In this document: in pieces, positions 39,161 through 51,845 of the stretch
Layout: each line of letters starts with the position of its first letter
Position numbering within the stretch: the first letter of the stretch is position 1
NCBI GenBank assembly: GCA_013399855.1
Contig: VXAY01003150.1
Span: 4,418,522 to 4,482,521 of the forward strand
Reading direction: 5' to 3'
DNA length: 64,000 bases
From: Oxyruncus cristatus
Taxonomy: Eukaryota; Chordata; Aves; Passeriformes; Cotingidae
Made by a program: the position numbers and the translations under genes
Notes under the pieces: generated by a model
The model's database searches: none
Told to the model about the DNA's origin: nothing
What the model saw: only the letters and a program-made list of their open reading frames with translations

Positions 39161-40077
39161 AACACTTGTTCATCCTAATTTGTGAAAGCAGACTTTGGGG
39201 ATACACACAGATGCGGAACCCCTTCGTAAGTGAGGTGCCTTTAGAAACCCAGGTGGCACTGTAGGGATCAGTACTTTGAGCAGTCATATTCAAATATGAG
39301 CCTAAGACCTGTCTTCTAATTTTTCCAAATGTTTTGTATTTGGAGACAGAGAAAATTTCTTTTGTTGTAGGTTCAGCTGTTTGTTCAGAAGCTTCATCTT
39401 TAGTCAAAATACAGGTAACTTCCCTCTGCTGCTCCATTATGTTCACACAGGCACTGCTGCTCCCTTTCTCTATAGCAAGGCCCCCACAGAGATTCAGAGA
39501 TACAATTTTTCAGGGGACCTGAGAGCACTAAGAGCAAAACATTAACTAAATCTTACGGATAAAGGATAATCAATTTTCTCACATTCTCAGCTATCTCTGC
39601 TATGTCTTCAGACTTGGATCCAGTTCTGCTCACCCCAGAGAGCAATTTAACATTCCAAATAGTGCTTAGAGAAGACCAGCAGAGAACCATCTCTCTTCCT
39701 CCCTACCCCTCTCCACAAAATCCGCTGAGAGCTATTTTCAGAGTAAACAAAAAAAGCAAGTAAAATTTGACAGCCAGCCCACCCAGAATTACTTTGCAGT
39801 TCGAGACAGCCTGGCTTGTGGTGGAAGAGCAGGCACGGAGACTGGAAGCCAACACTTCAAGAGAAGCTCTGACCAGATTCTTACACCGGCACAACAGTGC
39901 CCCTGTGGCAGCAGAGCTGAGCCTCTGTGATTAGTGCCCACCTCCTGCCTGCACACCAACACCCGGCGAGGCGAGCGTGGCCCCCGGCGAGCTTCTAAGC
40001 CGAGGGGCTTTCGCTACTCTGCTCCTTGAAACCTGCCGGGTACTTCTCTCCTTGAGGCAGGAGTTTGGGAAGTGTTT
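39161..40077. other. unique DNA ending in a CpG-dense patch
   Basis: No gene is recognised. The final part (39961-40035) carries about nine CpGs in 75 bases, far above the background of roughly one per 60 bases or less. It sits directly 5' of the LINE 3' end that follows. Confidence 0.45.
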
Positions 40078-40470
40078 GTGCTCTAGGGTGAACTCACCAC
40101 TGGCTGCTGCAATAGAGGAGCCCCGAAGAGGAGATCAAATGACTCCCTGAAACAACATCTCAGCCTTGGCCATATCGACCACCATCACTGGTCTACTCTG
40201 GCCTCCAATCGGGAGGCCTGGAGACACACCATCTATAATGCTGCTGCCTCTTTTGAGTACACACACAGAATCATTTCTGAGGAGAAAAGACAACGCAGAA
40301 AGAACCGAGTCTTGCCAGTACCACCAAAGGAGACCTTCCGCTGTGCCTTTTGCAACCGGACTTGTCTATCTCGCATTGGCCTTCTTAACCATCAACGTGC
40401 TTGTAGCAAGCGTGGGTAGAGTCCTTCTCTAATCTTTGTTTGCTAAGCCTGGCCATGACGTAAGAGGAAG
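40078..40470 (+). mobile_element. 3' end of a non-CR1 non-LTR retrotransposon, finger-tailed ORF2
   Basis: The frame at 40087-40419 is open for 110 sense codons to a natural-looking TAG. It starts GELTTGCCNRGAPKRR, then DSLKQHLSLGHID-HHW, N-R-EAWR, a basic helix (EEKRQRRKNR), and ends in a Cys/His finger C-x2-C-x12-H-x3-C (CAFC, SRIGLLNH, RAC). This order (YGEL-G-R-RG-P-KR-KD, then W-LA-DR-WR, then the RIGL-H-R-C finger) is the C-terminus of a class of LINE ORF2 proteins seen in fish, amphibians and invertebrates. CR1 lacks it. I cannot name the clade safely (RTE-like is possible). A TAG at 40084 replaces the expected Tyr of YGEL, and upstream homology is lost, so it is a 5'-truncated dead copy. 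The 3' tail (ctttgtttgctaag, ggccatgacg) probably ends near 40470. Confidence 0.75.
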
Positions 40471-43039
40471 AGGTGCCAAAAACATCACCTGTTAGTTGAT
40501 TGTATTTTCTCTACATTACCCCTTCCCAAAAAGGTGTCTTATTCCTTCCAGTCTTTGCCCCTCAAGCTTCTGGGATGGCAGTCTGGCACAGCAAGTATCT
40601 GCAGTTGGAAACGGGAAACAGAGGAGAAAAGGTAGCTGAAACAAGTCCTTTGCAGTTCCTTATGTCAAACAAATAGTTTTTACTTTTTATTTCTTGCCAG
40701 TTACCATTTACAGGTAAAAACCTAAATTAATCATCATCATGAACTACTCAAGGACGTCCCTCACAACGGTTGTGCCCATTCTGTATTGGCATTCTCTGCG
40801 CACTTGGTTTGCCTGCTGCAGCTACAAACATCATATTATTCTGCTGCTATTGGTCTCCAGGACGTTGAGCTCTGCCACACTGTTTGCCTTAATGATTTCC
40901 CAGGACCGAAAATGCTCCACACCGCTTATCTGTCATGACAAGCGTTTCCCAAACTCTTTTCGAGCATGTTTCCTCTCATCAGTGAGCGTTCCTTTATTCT
41001 TGTGCTGCAAGACAAGGTGAATAGGAGAACTGGACTGGTTTGTGTGCCTCCCATTATAATTTCTCTTACTCAGGTTTGTACAAAAGACTGGCAAAGCATC
41101 AGCAGAAATTGCAAATCCAGGAGACCCTGCTTAAAGCAGCCAAGTTCAGACTTCATTTCAACCCTGCACAGTATTTTAAAAATGGGATTGACAGCATTAA
41201 AAACTGCAGTTAGGCTAATAAATCATTAAAAGCTAATCAAAATGATAACATTAGACAACCTGAAAGTCATCCCACAGTTTCCACTTGGATGGATGTAGGC
41301 ACAGTCCGGAGGAGAAACTGGGCAGGAAATCCCTTCTCTTGGGGCAGTGAGTAGGGTCAGAAGTGTGGGTGGGTGGTAGAACAGGGATTGTAAAAAGCCC
41401 CCAGAGCAGTACATTCTGCCTCAGGGTGTGAAGCAAAGCAGTGGGCACTGGGTACACTGGGCAGTACAAACGGATACGAGCACGGGTGTACAGCACATGC
41501 TCCAACAACACCGCAGAGACACACAAGCTTACACCCTAAATACACCCTAAACAGAGCAACCAAAGAAACAAAGTTGGCCCAACTGCTCCACACCACTCCA
41601 GGCACTACAACCAGCAGCACTGACCTGCCAGGCTGAGACCATGCTCTGTAGAGCACAAGTTTAGGTACAAGTGCTTTGATCAAAAATGATCCCTTAAACC
41701 CAAAGCTCAATCAACATCTATTGGTGCTGACAGAGAGCAAAGTTGCTGTGCTGCTTCTGCCCAGGTCCAAGTTCCTTCAGCAGCAAGCACACAGTGCAGC
41801 AATTGTTGGAAATTATGGAAACAGCTTTGACTTGCTCCAGCTGCAGCGTTGCCCACATTTAGAGTATGAAAAGTAAATTTCCTCTTTTGGAAATTCATTA
41901 TGTTTAATAGAGGTTAAACATAAGCTGCAGACTAAGTTTATAAAGGCATAAATTAGAATCTCATCTCTGTATCCACACACTAACTTGCACAAAAACTTGC
42001 AGGAAGTTAATTATCTTTTAAGACCTTTACCTCTGTCACATTTGATTTATGTCATCCAACAGTTCAAAATTACTAGGGAGATGGACAGACAGCAGAGAAA
42101 CACAGATCTGTTTCCATAGTGAAGTGCATTAAAAATAGAAAGAACGTGACACTGACATTTTTTTTCTGATATTGCCAGAGGGATTCTTCAGGACACTGTA
42201 TCCTGCAGCTCTAATCTCTAGTGAAACCTATTTAAAAAGCAGTAGTGGGATCCGCCATAATTCTTGTGCTGGAAAAATTAATTGGACCAAACTCCTCTGC
42301 ATATTGAGGACAGATGAGATGGGAAAAATCTCCCATTGGATGCTTGAAGATTTAACATAGTTTAATTTACAGCTACAATACCATATGTGAATGGTCCACA
42401 CGCACGTATTGTCAAACTGAAGTATGGGGCTGGCTGCAATTTGCCTTTTACATATTTGATATCCTGGTGAAGGTAATACTTTCATATTCAGCTTTACTGC
42501 TACTTCACAAGACTTTATTAAAAGTTGGACAATAAAATATTGCCTAGAGAAAGTCTTTTCAGGAAGAGAAGTGTTAGAAGTGTTAGTTTTTGGGTTGCCA
42601 AGAGACTTGTGTATACATACATACTGATTTAATACATCACTGTCTGGATGAAAACCGTGGGCTGAATTATGAGCTGCCTCCCCTGCAGACAAGCAGAGCC
42701 ATCCACACACTGCATCAGCTGTTTGTCTCTGGGGGCAACAGCCTAAAAACAGCCCCCTGCCTCAGGAACCCCCCTCATATCTACAACAAACCCTGACTGT
42801 CTGGTGAGAATGTCAAATACCCACAGTGAGGGCAGGGACAGCCCAGCGAGAAAGGGACTCTGCCCTACTGCACAGAGCAGGAGGAGCACTCATATACTGC
42901 AAACACCACAGTCCTGGGAGCCTGCACAGCTGTTTCCCAAATAATTTGGTCGAGATCTATAGCAAAAAAGGTGGGCTTGTCCTTCCCAAGACACTTTATA
43001 AAAGTGGTAGCCAATTGTTGCAGTCTGTAACCAGTCCAG
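40471..43039. other. unique non-coding DNA, nothing recognised
   Basis: No gene or repeat is recognised. The longest frame (minus strand, 42228-42710, 160 codons) has no recognisable domain and is compatible with chance. Confidence 0.45.
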
Positions 43040-43070
43040 AAAAAAAAACAAACAAACAAAAAAAAAAAAA
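43040..43070. repeat. A-rich tract with (AAAC)n
   Basis: About nine A, three AAAC units, then about thirteen A. Simple sequence. Confidence 0.95.
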
Positions 43071-46039
43071 CAACCCTTAAAAATTTAAAATCTTTTCTTT
43101 CCCTGAGAAAGGCAATAATTTTTCTCTGTAAAATTAAGGCTGCTGTTTGGCCCATGACTGTTACTTAGAAGTATGATTTCTACTGCTTCTTTATTTGTGT
43201 GTAGGAGCCCAGAAAAAGAAATAACTTCAATTAAAGGGTCCAGGCAGAACAGCAGAGCCTCAGAAGACCCCTTTCAGCATGGCCATTGCAATCAACAGAA
43301 AACCTATTGGAATGATGAGCTCAGTGGGAGCAATAAGCAGAAACACTTCTGTAAAAGGTCACCCTCTGCTCAAGTTTTAATCTTCTAATGTGAAGAATTT
43401 TGGTAAATCTGGGAGACATGATGGCCAATGCTAAGGTAGAGGCAATCTTCTTAAGCTGCACTTTATCTGAAGTGGGCTTTTGCCTACTTTCAATAAAGCA
43501 GTAATTTTTCTGGCTGGTAGTTCATGAAGCTTTGAATATATTGAATATTAGGACTGAAAGCAACAACATATTTTCAGCTTAGTGAACATGAGTAATGGGA
43601 GAAAGATGGCAGTCTGCCTGCATCACCTCAATTCTTTCAATCTCAACTTCTTGCAGCAAATAGCTTGCACTCATCCACTGACAAACAGGCACTGACAACC
43701 TGTTGACTTCATTCAAATCCTGAACCACCACCTGAATCAGCCAGATATCATCAGCTGAAATTGTTTTATAAATAAAGGCAAGGTTTCTGTGAAGGGCTTT
43801 TGGTAAGGAATAGCAGTGCAGAGAGCCTACATTCGAATTCTTTTTAAAAATATAATCTAGAGTTTGTCATTAGGCCTGACCTAATTACCTAGGCAGTTTT
43901 GAAGGGCTTGTGTATTTTTCAGAGGTACAGGCAGATGTAGCCACAGCAGCACTTGCATCTGTACCGGGCTTCCTGCCTCCTGCAGTTTCCTGTTGCCATG
44001 ACTAGTGCCCACACCACTGTTGGCTTGGAAATAATCCCGGGCAGAAAGATGTACCAGCCAATGTGCACTTGGGTTTGGGAAACTTGACGCTTGTCACCTT
44101 TCACAGTTACTAACATCTGTCTCTAACACACCAAGATTTTCTTCCACTTCTTTGAAGAACAGTCAGTAAAGGGTTGACAGCAGCAGTAACTCAAAGAGGC
44201 ATCTCACTTGTGCTGACTGGATGCTGTCCACAAATACAGACACAAGTGACTGCTAAAATAATTCATTGGTATTGTTTGCACTGGGTAATGATTCTTCAGA
44301 GAATTGAACAGGATGGTCCAGCTACTGATGGGTGCTCTCACTGCAAGTATCCTTGCAAAGATGCCTACAGCTGGACGAGATAAGGCTCCCTGAACCATTC
44401 TGGAGAATCCTTACATCCCACCAGCGCACCCACCTGGCCACTCCAGCACAGGCACAATCCATATCTATTCATGATCTTAAATTACATACAGACCATCTCA
44501 TAACTGTCTTAACCAGGCACAAAGACTGCTCTACAAGACCACTCCTACTGAGCAGTTTTGTCTGAACATTTAAAGTTACCTCTGTACAGTTTGGTCAATT
44601 CCCCTGTCTACAGCAGATGCCAACAGGGAGAACCCTTGGGAGCTCCTGGCTTCTCTTCCCAGGAAGTTAACCACCACGTCCCAGCACACAAGCACCATCT
44701 ACCAGCTTAGGCACAGCAGGAGCCGCCTGGGAGAGTCTCTGGGACTCTGCAGGGCTCCTGTGTGCTGCTTTGCTGAAGGCTGGCTGGGAGTTCAGTCACC
44801 CTGTCCATGGGCAGTCCGACAAGTCCCCTCTGCAGGGGGCAGCTCCAGAGCTCCTGGGCCACCCAGGGGGCTGCTCATTAAGCATGCTGGGTATCCATAC
44901 AGGCACAACCCTGATAATCAGCTACATCAAAATTGCAGCAGGTTAAACTTCAGTTTCATCTTCATCCCAGAATTATAACCAATTTTGTCACCACAGCATC
45001 CACTCTGCTACTTTAATGGCAGCCACATGGTAATCATTTTGATACAAGCTGGGTACCATTCCTAAGGCAGTCACGCTGACCTTGTGAGGCCTCCTCCTGA
45101 TCCCTGCTGTATGTGCAAATGGAAATGGGAACACAGGGGAAATGAGCAGATATAAATGAGTTTGAATTTCGTAGCCCTCAGATTGAGTGGCTGGAGCAAG
45201 GTCAGGCACCCAGCTCTTCCTCCTCCTCCCTCTGACTTGAGCTGCCCAAGAATCCTTACAAATGCCTTTGTCACTTCCCAAACCACCTGAGTGTTGTACC
45301 AGAAAGCTCACAGCTTTTCTGACAAAAATGGTTTTTCTGAGCCTCCTCTGGGAGTAATGAGCCTCTCCTTTTATGAAGGGACAAGTCAGCTGAAAGAAGC
45401 AATAAGAGAACTAATGCCATTTGCTAAGATGGATTGCTATTATTTGAGCTGTCCATCCACACATATTTGTCCTGAGTGTATTTTCAGTACTAGAAGCAAT
45501 GTAGTTACAGATCACAGAACAGCCAAACTGCCAGAAAACATGGACTGACTTACCTTCATCAAAATAAATCACAACAGGTTTTGGGACGCCCATAACTCAG
45601 AAGCCGAGGGTGACCTTGAGGGAGAAGTTGATTAAAACTGTCACACAAAGCCCGGCGTCATATTTTATGGCTAATGATGCCAAGTTGCCAACTGAAACAT
45701 GCCTGTTTGTGTCTGCACTGGAGTTCAGAGCTGAGGTGTTGCTCCTAAATAAGAACTGAGAGAAGACAGTTCAGCAGTCTGACTTGCTCCCGAAATTACA
45801 ACCCTTCACACGAGGCTGTTAAACTAGTACTGTTTTACATGCCTCAAATAGGAATAGGAAGCAACCTGATGGGCAAGATTAAAAAAGAAACAAAAACCCG
45901 AGAAAGCCACCAAACCCCAATCCAGTTTGCTTTCTCCTCCCATCAATTTACTTGGCCACGTACACCAGAAAATATACTCAACCATTAGGCACTTAGGACT
46001 AAATCCCCACCTGGGGCAGACATGCACATAACTTGAACT
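43071..46039. other. unique non-coding DNA, nothing recognised
   Basis: 44.6-44.9 kb is moderately GC-rich. No gene, retroposon or RNA gene is recognised. Confidence 0.45.
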
Positions 46040-46640
46040 TCAGCAGGACACCCCTGCATCAGCCCAAGGTGCAGCTTGCAGAGGTTTAGCCTCCCCCAGG
46101 GCCACACAGTCCCCAGCCCGCTCCTGGCCAGGAGGGACAGCAACACTCTGGAGGAGCAGCCTGGCTCCCAAGTCTTGGCTGGGGGGAATGCTGATAACAC
46201 CTTCATAAAGAAGAAGGGGACTCAGTAGAGTTCCTCTTAGTGTGTTCCGACAATTTTGCAGTACCTGAGTGCTGCTACACCAAGTCTGGGGATCCTGGTC
46301 AGACCCTGAAAAATCGATGGATGGGAAAGTGTGAGAAGATCCAGCCTGGCAGTACTGGGGGCACTCAGTCCAACCACCCAGAGCGTGGCAGCCCCGAGGC
46401 TCCAGCCAGGACCTGCCCCTTTGAAGGAGGGCCAGCCAGGACAGGCAAGCCCTGTGCCAGCCCTGCCCCTGTGCCAGCCCTGCCCCTGTGCCAGCCCTGC
46501 CGGCTTCCCAAGCCAATACCACAGCAAAGGTGCCCAAGGTCCCTCCTCCCTTCGGGGCAGCCTGTGCAGCAGGGACTCAACTCCAAGCCGGGTCCTTTTC
46601 ACCTTGGAGGAGGCAGAGCTCTTCCGCACAAACATTCCTG
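46040..46640. other. GC-rich block containing a minisatellite
   Basis: A clearly GC-richer segment of about 600 bases with long overlapping frames on both strands (up to 165 codons). Low stop-codon frequency at this composition explains those frames. It may be an old repeat I cannot name; no CR1 terminus is visible. Confidence 0.45.
46452..46500. repeat. 17-bp minisatellite, 2.9 copies
   Basis: The unit ctgtgccagccctgccc is repeated perfectly at 46452-46468 and 46469-46485, with a partial copy at 46486-46500. Seventeen is not a multiple of three, so the tract shifts frame at each unit and is not selected as coding. Confidence 0.95.
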
Positions 46641-49153
46641 TCTTCCTCCACAAGTCATGTACATTTAAGTAAGGGGCTTCAACTTGGACAGTTTCACATT
46701 TTTGAATCAAAACCCTGTTTTAGCAGCACATCCCTGTGTTGGCTGACTTACTCTTTCATGAGTGTTTTCCCTGCAAACACCAAATCCCAGTCCCACACTT
46801 TATACCACACAGCAAGTTTCTGAGGTTGGCCTTCCCAAAGGCAAGTACTTTTGCTGGAAGTTTTTATCTAAAACAGCTCAGTCATGTCTATGAAAGCGCA
46901 GCCTTGAGAGAAGAAGGAACTTTTTTTCATCACAGAGGAGGCTTTTTTAAAAAAAAATATCTGGGACAAAGGTTTAATATATCTATATCTATATCAGAAG
47001 ATTGTCACTGAGAAGACATGCTGAAAAATGCACAACTGAAAACTGGGTATGCTCTAGAAATAGAAAATAGGAAAAGTATATTCAATTTTTTGTTCCTAAT
47101 TGTTTAGTGCCTATGGAGCACCTTCTTTCCTGTGCCCAATGAGAGTGTACAAAGTTCAGGATCTTTCGAGGCAAATAACAAATGGGTCCTTGCCTTCCAG
47201 AGGCAAGGATGAGTGGATTCATCCGACCCAAGTAAGACATCCAATTTCAACCACAATTGCCTGAACTTCCAGAGCAGCCAAAACAAAGACAGTCTTCTCC
47301 AAGTAGCAATTCAAATTTTCGGTGACCACCCTCTCCCACAAGCCTCCCCCCACCCCAAAGACAACACCACTTTTTTTTTTTTTTTAGGCATTTAAGCTCA
47401 CCACAGGAGAGAATGAATTCAGACTACAACCTCTACTTACTCCACTGTGGCATTGCCCTGCTTCCAAAATGTCCAAAATACTTGAGGGGGGAAGAAAAAA
47501 AATAAAAAAGAGAAAACAAAGAGGCACTGGTGAGAGGGCAGAGTGACAGACAGGACCACGGGACCATTCTTTCATTCAATACAAACAGCAGCTGTAATTA
47601 ACAATTCCTTGCATTTTCCTTCACAAATGTTGAAGAAATTTTCTTATGTCACTACTTTAAGAAAGCACGTGGGCCAACTTTTAAAAACAGAGCACAGAAA
47701 TGGCCAAATCCTCCATTTATTTTAATGTTCCTTTTCATAACTCATATAGGCAGAGACCCCAGAGCAGAGATTACCTACAGTTAATTCAGTTTCTGCAGCC
47801 AATTTTGACTTTCCCATAGACTGAAGCCTGACATTTACACAGTGCTTGAGTAGGATGCCAGTGATTGACACCAGTGAACAATATTCCCTCCCTTTATTGG
47901 TGGCAGTGAGTTACCTGACATTGGTCCCACAGAAAAGAAGAAAAAAAAATAACACAGGCTTCTTTACCTTCCCCCTTGTTCTTGGGTAACAGCCTGACCT
48001 GTTTCAAAAAGGAAGCTGTGGGAGATCTGTATTTAACCCCAGGGCTATTTCCTAAATTGTTCCCAGCAAACAGTGGAGGTGGCTCTGCTCATAAGCTTTG
48101 GCAGTGCCCTTCCCAAAATGCCATCACAAAAATACAGAAAGCATTCAAGACGACCTTGCTGCTGTCCTGTTTGTGGACTCAAACAAGGGCCGAGTACAAA
48201 CTTGTTCAAATACACATTCATTGTGTAATTTATCTATATTATGCTTGGGAAAATGATTGTAGGTTCTGCCTCTTACTGGCCCTCCTCAACATCCCTCATG
48301 CAGTTCGTGTCAGGCAGTGACTCCCTGTGCAAGGCAGAGTTCATTACAGCACTGGTCAGGCTCTTTAACTGTTCAAACACCACTAAACAGCCAGAGAAGA
48401 CAAGAGAGTATTAACACTTTCCTCTGATTTCAAAACAGCCCTTTCCTTAACAAGCTTTCCTCTGTTGTCAACAAGCTTCTGCTCAGGAAACACTCCAATA
48501 CTGTAGTGAAGCTCAGTGCATGAGCTCATTTGATTTTAAAACAATGGATTAATATTTGATTTATAATTTAGAATTTATTTCATTTTAAAACCATCATAGA
48601 CCAGTCATTTTCTCACCAGCACTAAGATTCACGTGTCCAGGTCAGGCAGCCAGCACCAAGGTGCATTTACCCACATGGTCTGAAGACAGTGCAGAGGGCC
48701 AGGCCATTGAGTCCTTTTCCTGTCTCCTATGTCCTCCAGAGCCTGCTGGGTATGGGCTGGTTTGGAAGTGCCTTTCATACCCTGACAGGAGCTGACAGTG
48801 ATTATGATATTTTTTTCCTCTCCATCCTGTCTCACCTTTAGGTGCATCCTGCATCTTTAGGACTTACCATCCTTTATCTCCTTCTCCCAGTGCCTGAAAG
48901 AGTGTTTTCTGCTCTTGCCCAGGTGTGGGCTGCTCCTGGCTGCGGCTGCCCCTCGTTTCCCTGATCAGGTGTCCTGAAAAGCTGCAGGTGGATGTGCCAG
49001 GATTGTGATAACCTGTTAATGCAGAGTCATCCACACCTGCCATCCATATCCCTTCCTTCTGGCACTTACACATTTCAACCCTCCCATTCATCACTTTTTT
49101 TTTCTTCTCTGTTTTAAATTAGCTTTCTACAGTGCAACTGCCCTAGCTGGATT
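46641..49153. other. unique non-coding DNA with minor simple repeats
   Basis: Contains a short (ATATCT)n run at 46977-46994 and T15 at 47371-47385 followed by ag. No gene is recognised. Confidence 0.5.
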
Positions 49154-49170
49154 AAAAAAAAAAAAAAAAA
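49154..49170. repeat. poly-A tract of 17 bases
   Basis: A pure A17. No processed pseudogene or LINE body is recognisable just upstream on the plus strand. Confidence 0.95.
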
Positions 49171-51420
49171 TTGTATATTAAATAAACAGAGGACCAGATA
49201 TTCTGTCTTTCCACTTGTGGGGAAGTTTCACTCAGCGCTGTACTTCTGTGCAAATCCGTCTGAGTTTAACTGATAGCAGAGTGGAGGTAAATGATTTAAG
49301 AACTGTACTTGTCACTGTCACCTTCTCCAGTATTAAAGCAGAGCAGCAGCAGCCACCTTGCACAATGCAGTTGTGGTACTGCCTGGCTGTTGGAGCAGCC
49401 TGACAAAACGCATTCAAAGTTTGATTTAAAGACTTAACCTACATTTTCTTGACTAAACCCTTCAGTTTTCATTCTGTACTCGTTGGCTAACGTGAATAAT
49501 AAGGCTCTCCCTTCTGCACAGAATCCCTACTCATACCTGAACTACTGTGCATGTAAGTAACATTTATTTTCCTGCCCTGACTGAAGACATCCCATTGTTT
49601 GATCTAGTTTTCTTGCAGGCCTCTTCAGGTTTTGGAAAGCAAACTCAAACTTGTTCTATTTGGCACAGCTGTAAACAGGAAGGGCCCAGGACCTGCATCC
49701 CTGCCTGTGTGCCAGCAGAAGAGGCATGCAGACTTTGCCAACTGCTGAGGGAGGCTGCCAAGGCAATTTTTCTCTCAGTTAGCACCTACAGAAACTGCTG
49801 CATCTCCCCCCCGCTCCTCCCTGGCCCTCCGGGAGCTCCCTCACATCCAGTAAGGATTTGTGAAAAGAGCATCCTCAGAGGAAACGTCAGGTGACTGTAA
49901 CCCAAGAGACCAGTCTGCCAGTTCACATCTCTGCCGCTCAGCAATATTGCCAAGAAACATCTTGGATCCCTCCATCTCAGTAACTCGCCCAAGGTACTGA
50001 GGCTGTATCCAGATCCTCCTGAGCTCCTGATCCCTAACAACCAGCCTCCCAACCCAGGCCCACGCTACCTCACTCTTTCACTGCTTTGAATTAGCTGACA
50101 TCGGCTTCAAAAATGATCCCTGCCACCTCACATTCCTGGTACACTCAGAAGGGAAAACCACCTCAAACGTTTTGGAAAAGATGCCCTAATCCAGATTCTT
50201 GGGCCTGATTTACACAACTCTTCCACACTCGCACCTGGAAGCTGAGAAGGAAAACAAAATAACTCATTAAAGAAAGGCTAAGAAAAACTAAACTGGGAAT
50301 CCAAAATTGAATCTTTTTTGCTCTAACTCAGTACCCACGTTACTGCAATGATGAAATGTCAACTCAAAGGGCATTAGGAAAAGTATTTATATTTAGAAAC
50401 TAGTCATACTTTAAACTTTCGACCATTACAGGGCCCGTAAGCTGCAGTCTTACCTTCAAAGAAGGAACTGACAGGTTTGGGGAAGAGATGATGATAACAA
50501 GTGTAATAAAATTATTACTAGCTGCCCCTTAACTATTCACTGTGTATGTACCTGACGCAGTGTAAGATTACATTTTACTATTACCACACTTCCTCGCAAA
50601 TTTCTCTCTCTGCTTGACTCAGTTTTCTGCCACATTTCATTCAAAGCAGGACAAGATCTCTGGGAATATGGGTTTTTATTCCACGAAAGTGTCTGTAAAT
50701 GTAAAGGACTTTTCCCCTGGTTTTCTACAACCACAGGGGCATGTCCTGGCTATGGCAAAGCGAGTCAGAGAGTGAGCTTGCAGTGCTAAAGCTCTGCACA
50801 CCTCTGATTAGGAGTTTCAGAGCGTGACACAAAGAAACCCAGGCATTCCATCTGACTACAGAGGCTTCAGCCCCGTCTCTCCACCTCAGCCACGGCAATC
50901 ACAGCTCACTCAGGACTATTTATGGAGGGTCTCTCTCCAATAAAAGCTTCATTAGAAAAAACAAGACCTGAGGGTCTGCTCTTCTTAATAGCAATGCTTT
51001 GGAAATGGAAGGATTTTAGCCTCCTCAAATGCCTTTGAATTTTAACATGATAGATCAACGTATTCTCTGATCAGCATTAAAAAAATGAATCAGCATCTCA
51101 CAGAGGAAAAAATAACTATGGTCACAAAAACCCAAACTCCAGTCTGAGCCCCTCCAGCTGGCACTTGGCAGCAGGGTGACCATTTTGGTAGCATCTTTTA
51201 AGCAGGTGCTGTTGTATTTCACATGAATTTAACTCCCTACTGGGGGTTGTCCTCATGCCCTTGATTTGTCCAGGAGAATCTAGGGCTGCAGCTGGAAGTA
51301 ACCCCGGCCAGAATTAGCCATCCAAGAAGCAGATGGTTTGGAGCACGTCAGGCTGACACTCAGTTTGTCAGAGCTATTGGGTGCCAGCAGTCTCCAGGCT
51401 CATTGTTTTAAGAGTTGGCA
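49171..51420. other. unique non-coding DNA, nothing recognised
   Basis: No recognised gene, repeat or RNA gene. Confidence 0.5.
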
Positions 51421-51444
51421 AAAAAAGAAAAAAAAAAAAAAAAA
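51421..51444. repeat. poly-A tract with one G
   Basis: An A-run of about 24 bases interrupted once by G. Simple sequence. Confidence 0.95.
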
Positions 51445-51845
51445 GCCCACAAGAAAACAATCTAAAAGTGAGGGAATTGCGAAGGATGACAGTTAAAAGT
51501 AAATTATTTCCTGTACAGGGTAATTTCCATACAGAATAAGTTCCTGAAGAGGGACATTAAGCAAAGAATGCAACTATGTTTGGGAGATAAGTAGGCAATT
51601 TTCTAAAGATGAAGATGGTAGGGGCATAGAGAAAAAAAAATAAAGCAAAAGGAAAGGACACATCACTCAATAGCCTCTTTTCTTTACATGAGCGTTTCAG
51701 CTTCTGGGGAACACAGATAGTAACCATAAATGCAGCAGGGCTTTGCCAACAAGACACAACCTCTCCTGATGCTTAGGGGCAAACCTGCTGCAGATTAACA
51801 GCTGCACAGCTTCTGAAGGAACCCACCCCCCCTGCGTGCAGTGAT
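51445..51845. other. unique non-coding DNA
   Basis: Nothing is recognised. Confidence 0.5.

Noticed and set aside
42228..42710. 160-codon minus-strand frame as a gene
   Set aside because: Length is within reach of chance and the protein shows no recognisable domain.
46040..46537. 165-codon minus-strand frame as a gene
   Set aside because: It runs through the 17-bp minisatellite in a GC-rich block where stops are rare, and the repeat unit shifts frame.
47371..47387. T15-AG as a splice acceptor
   Set aside because: Simple T-run followed by AG; no coding sequence or donor downstream.
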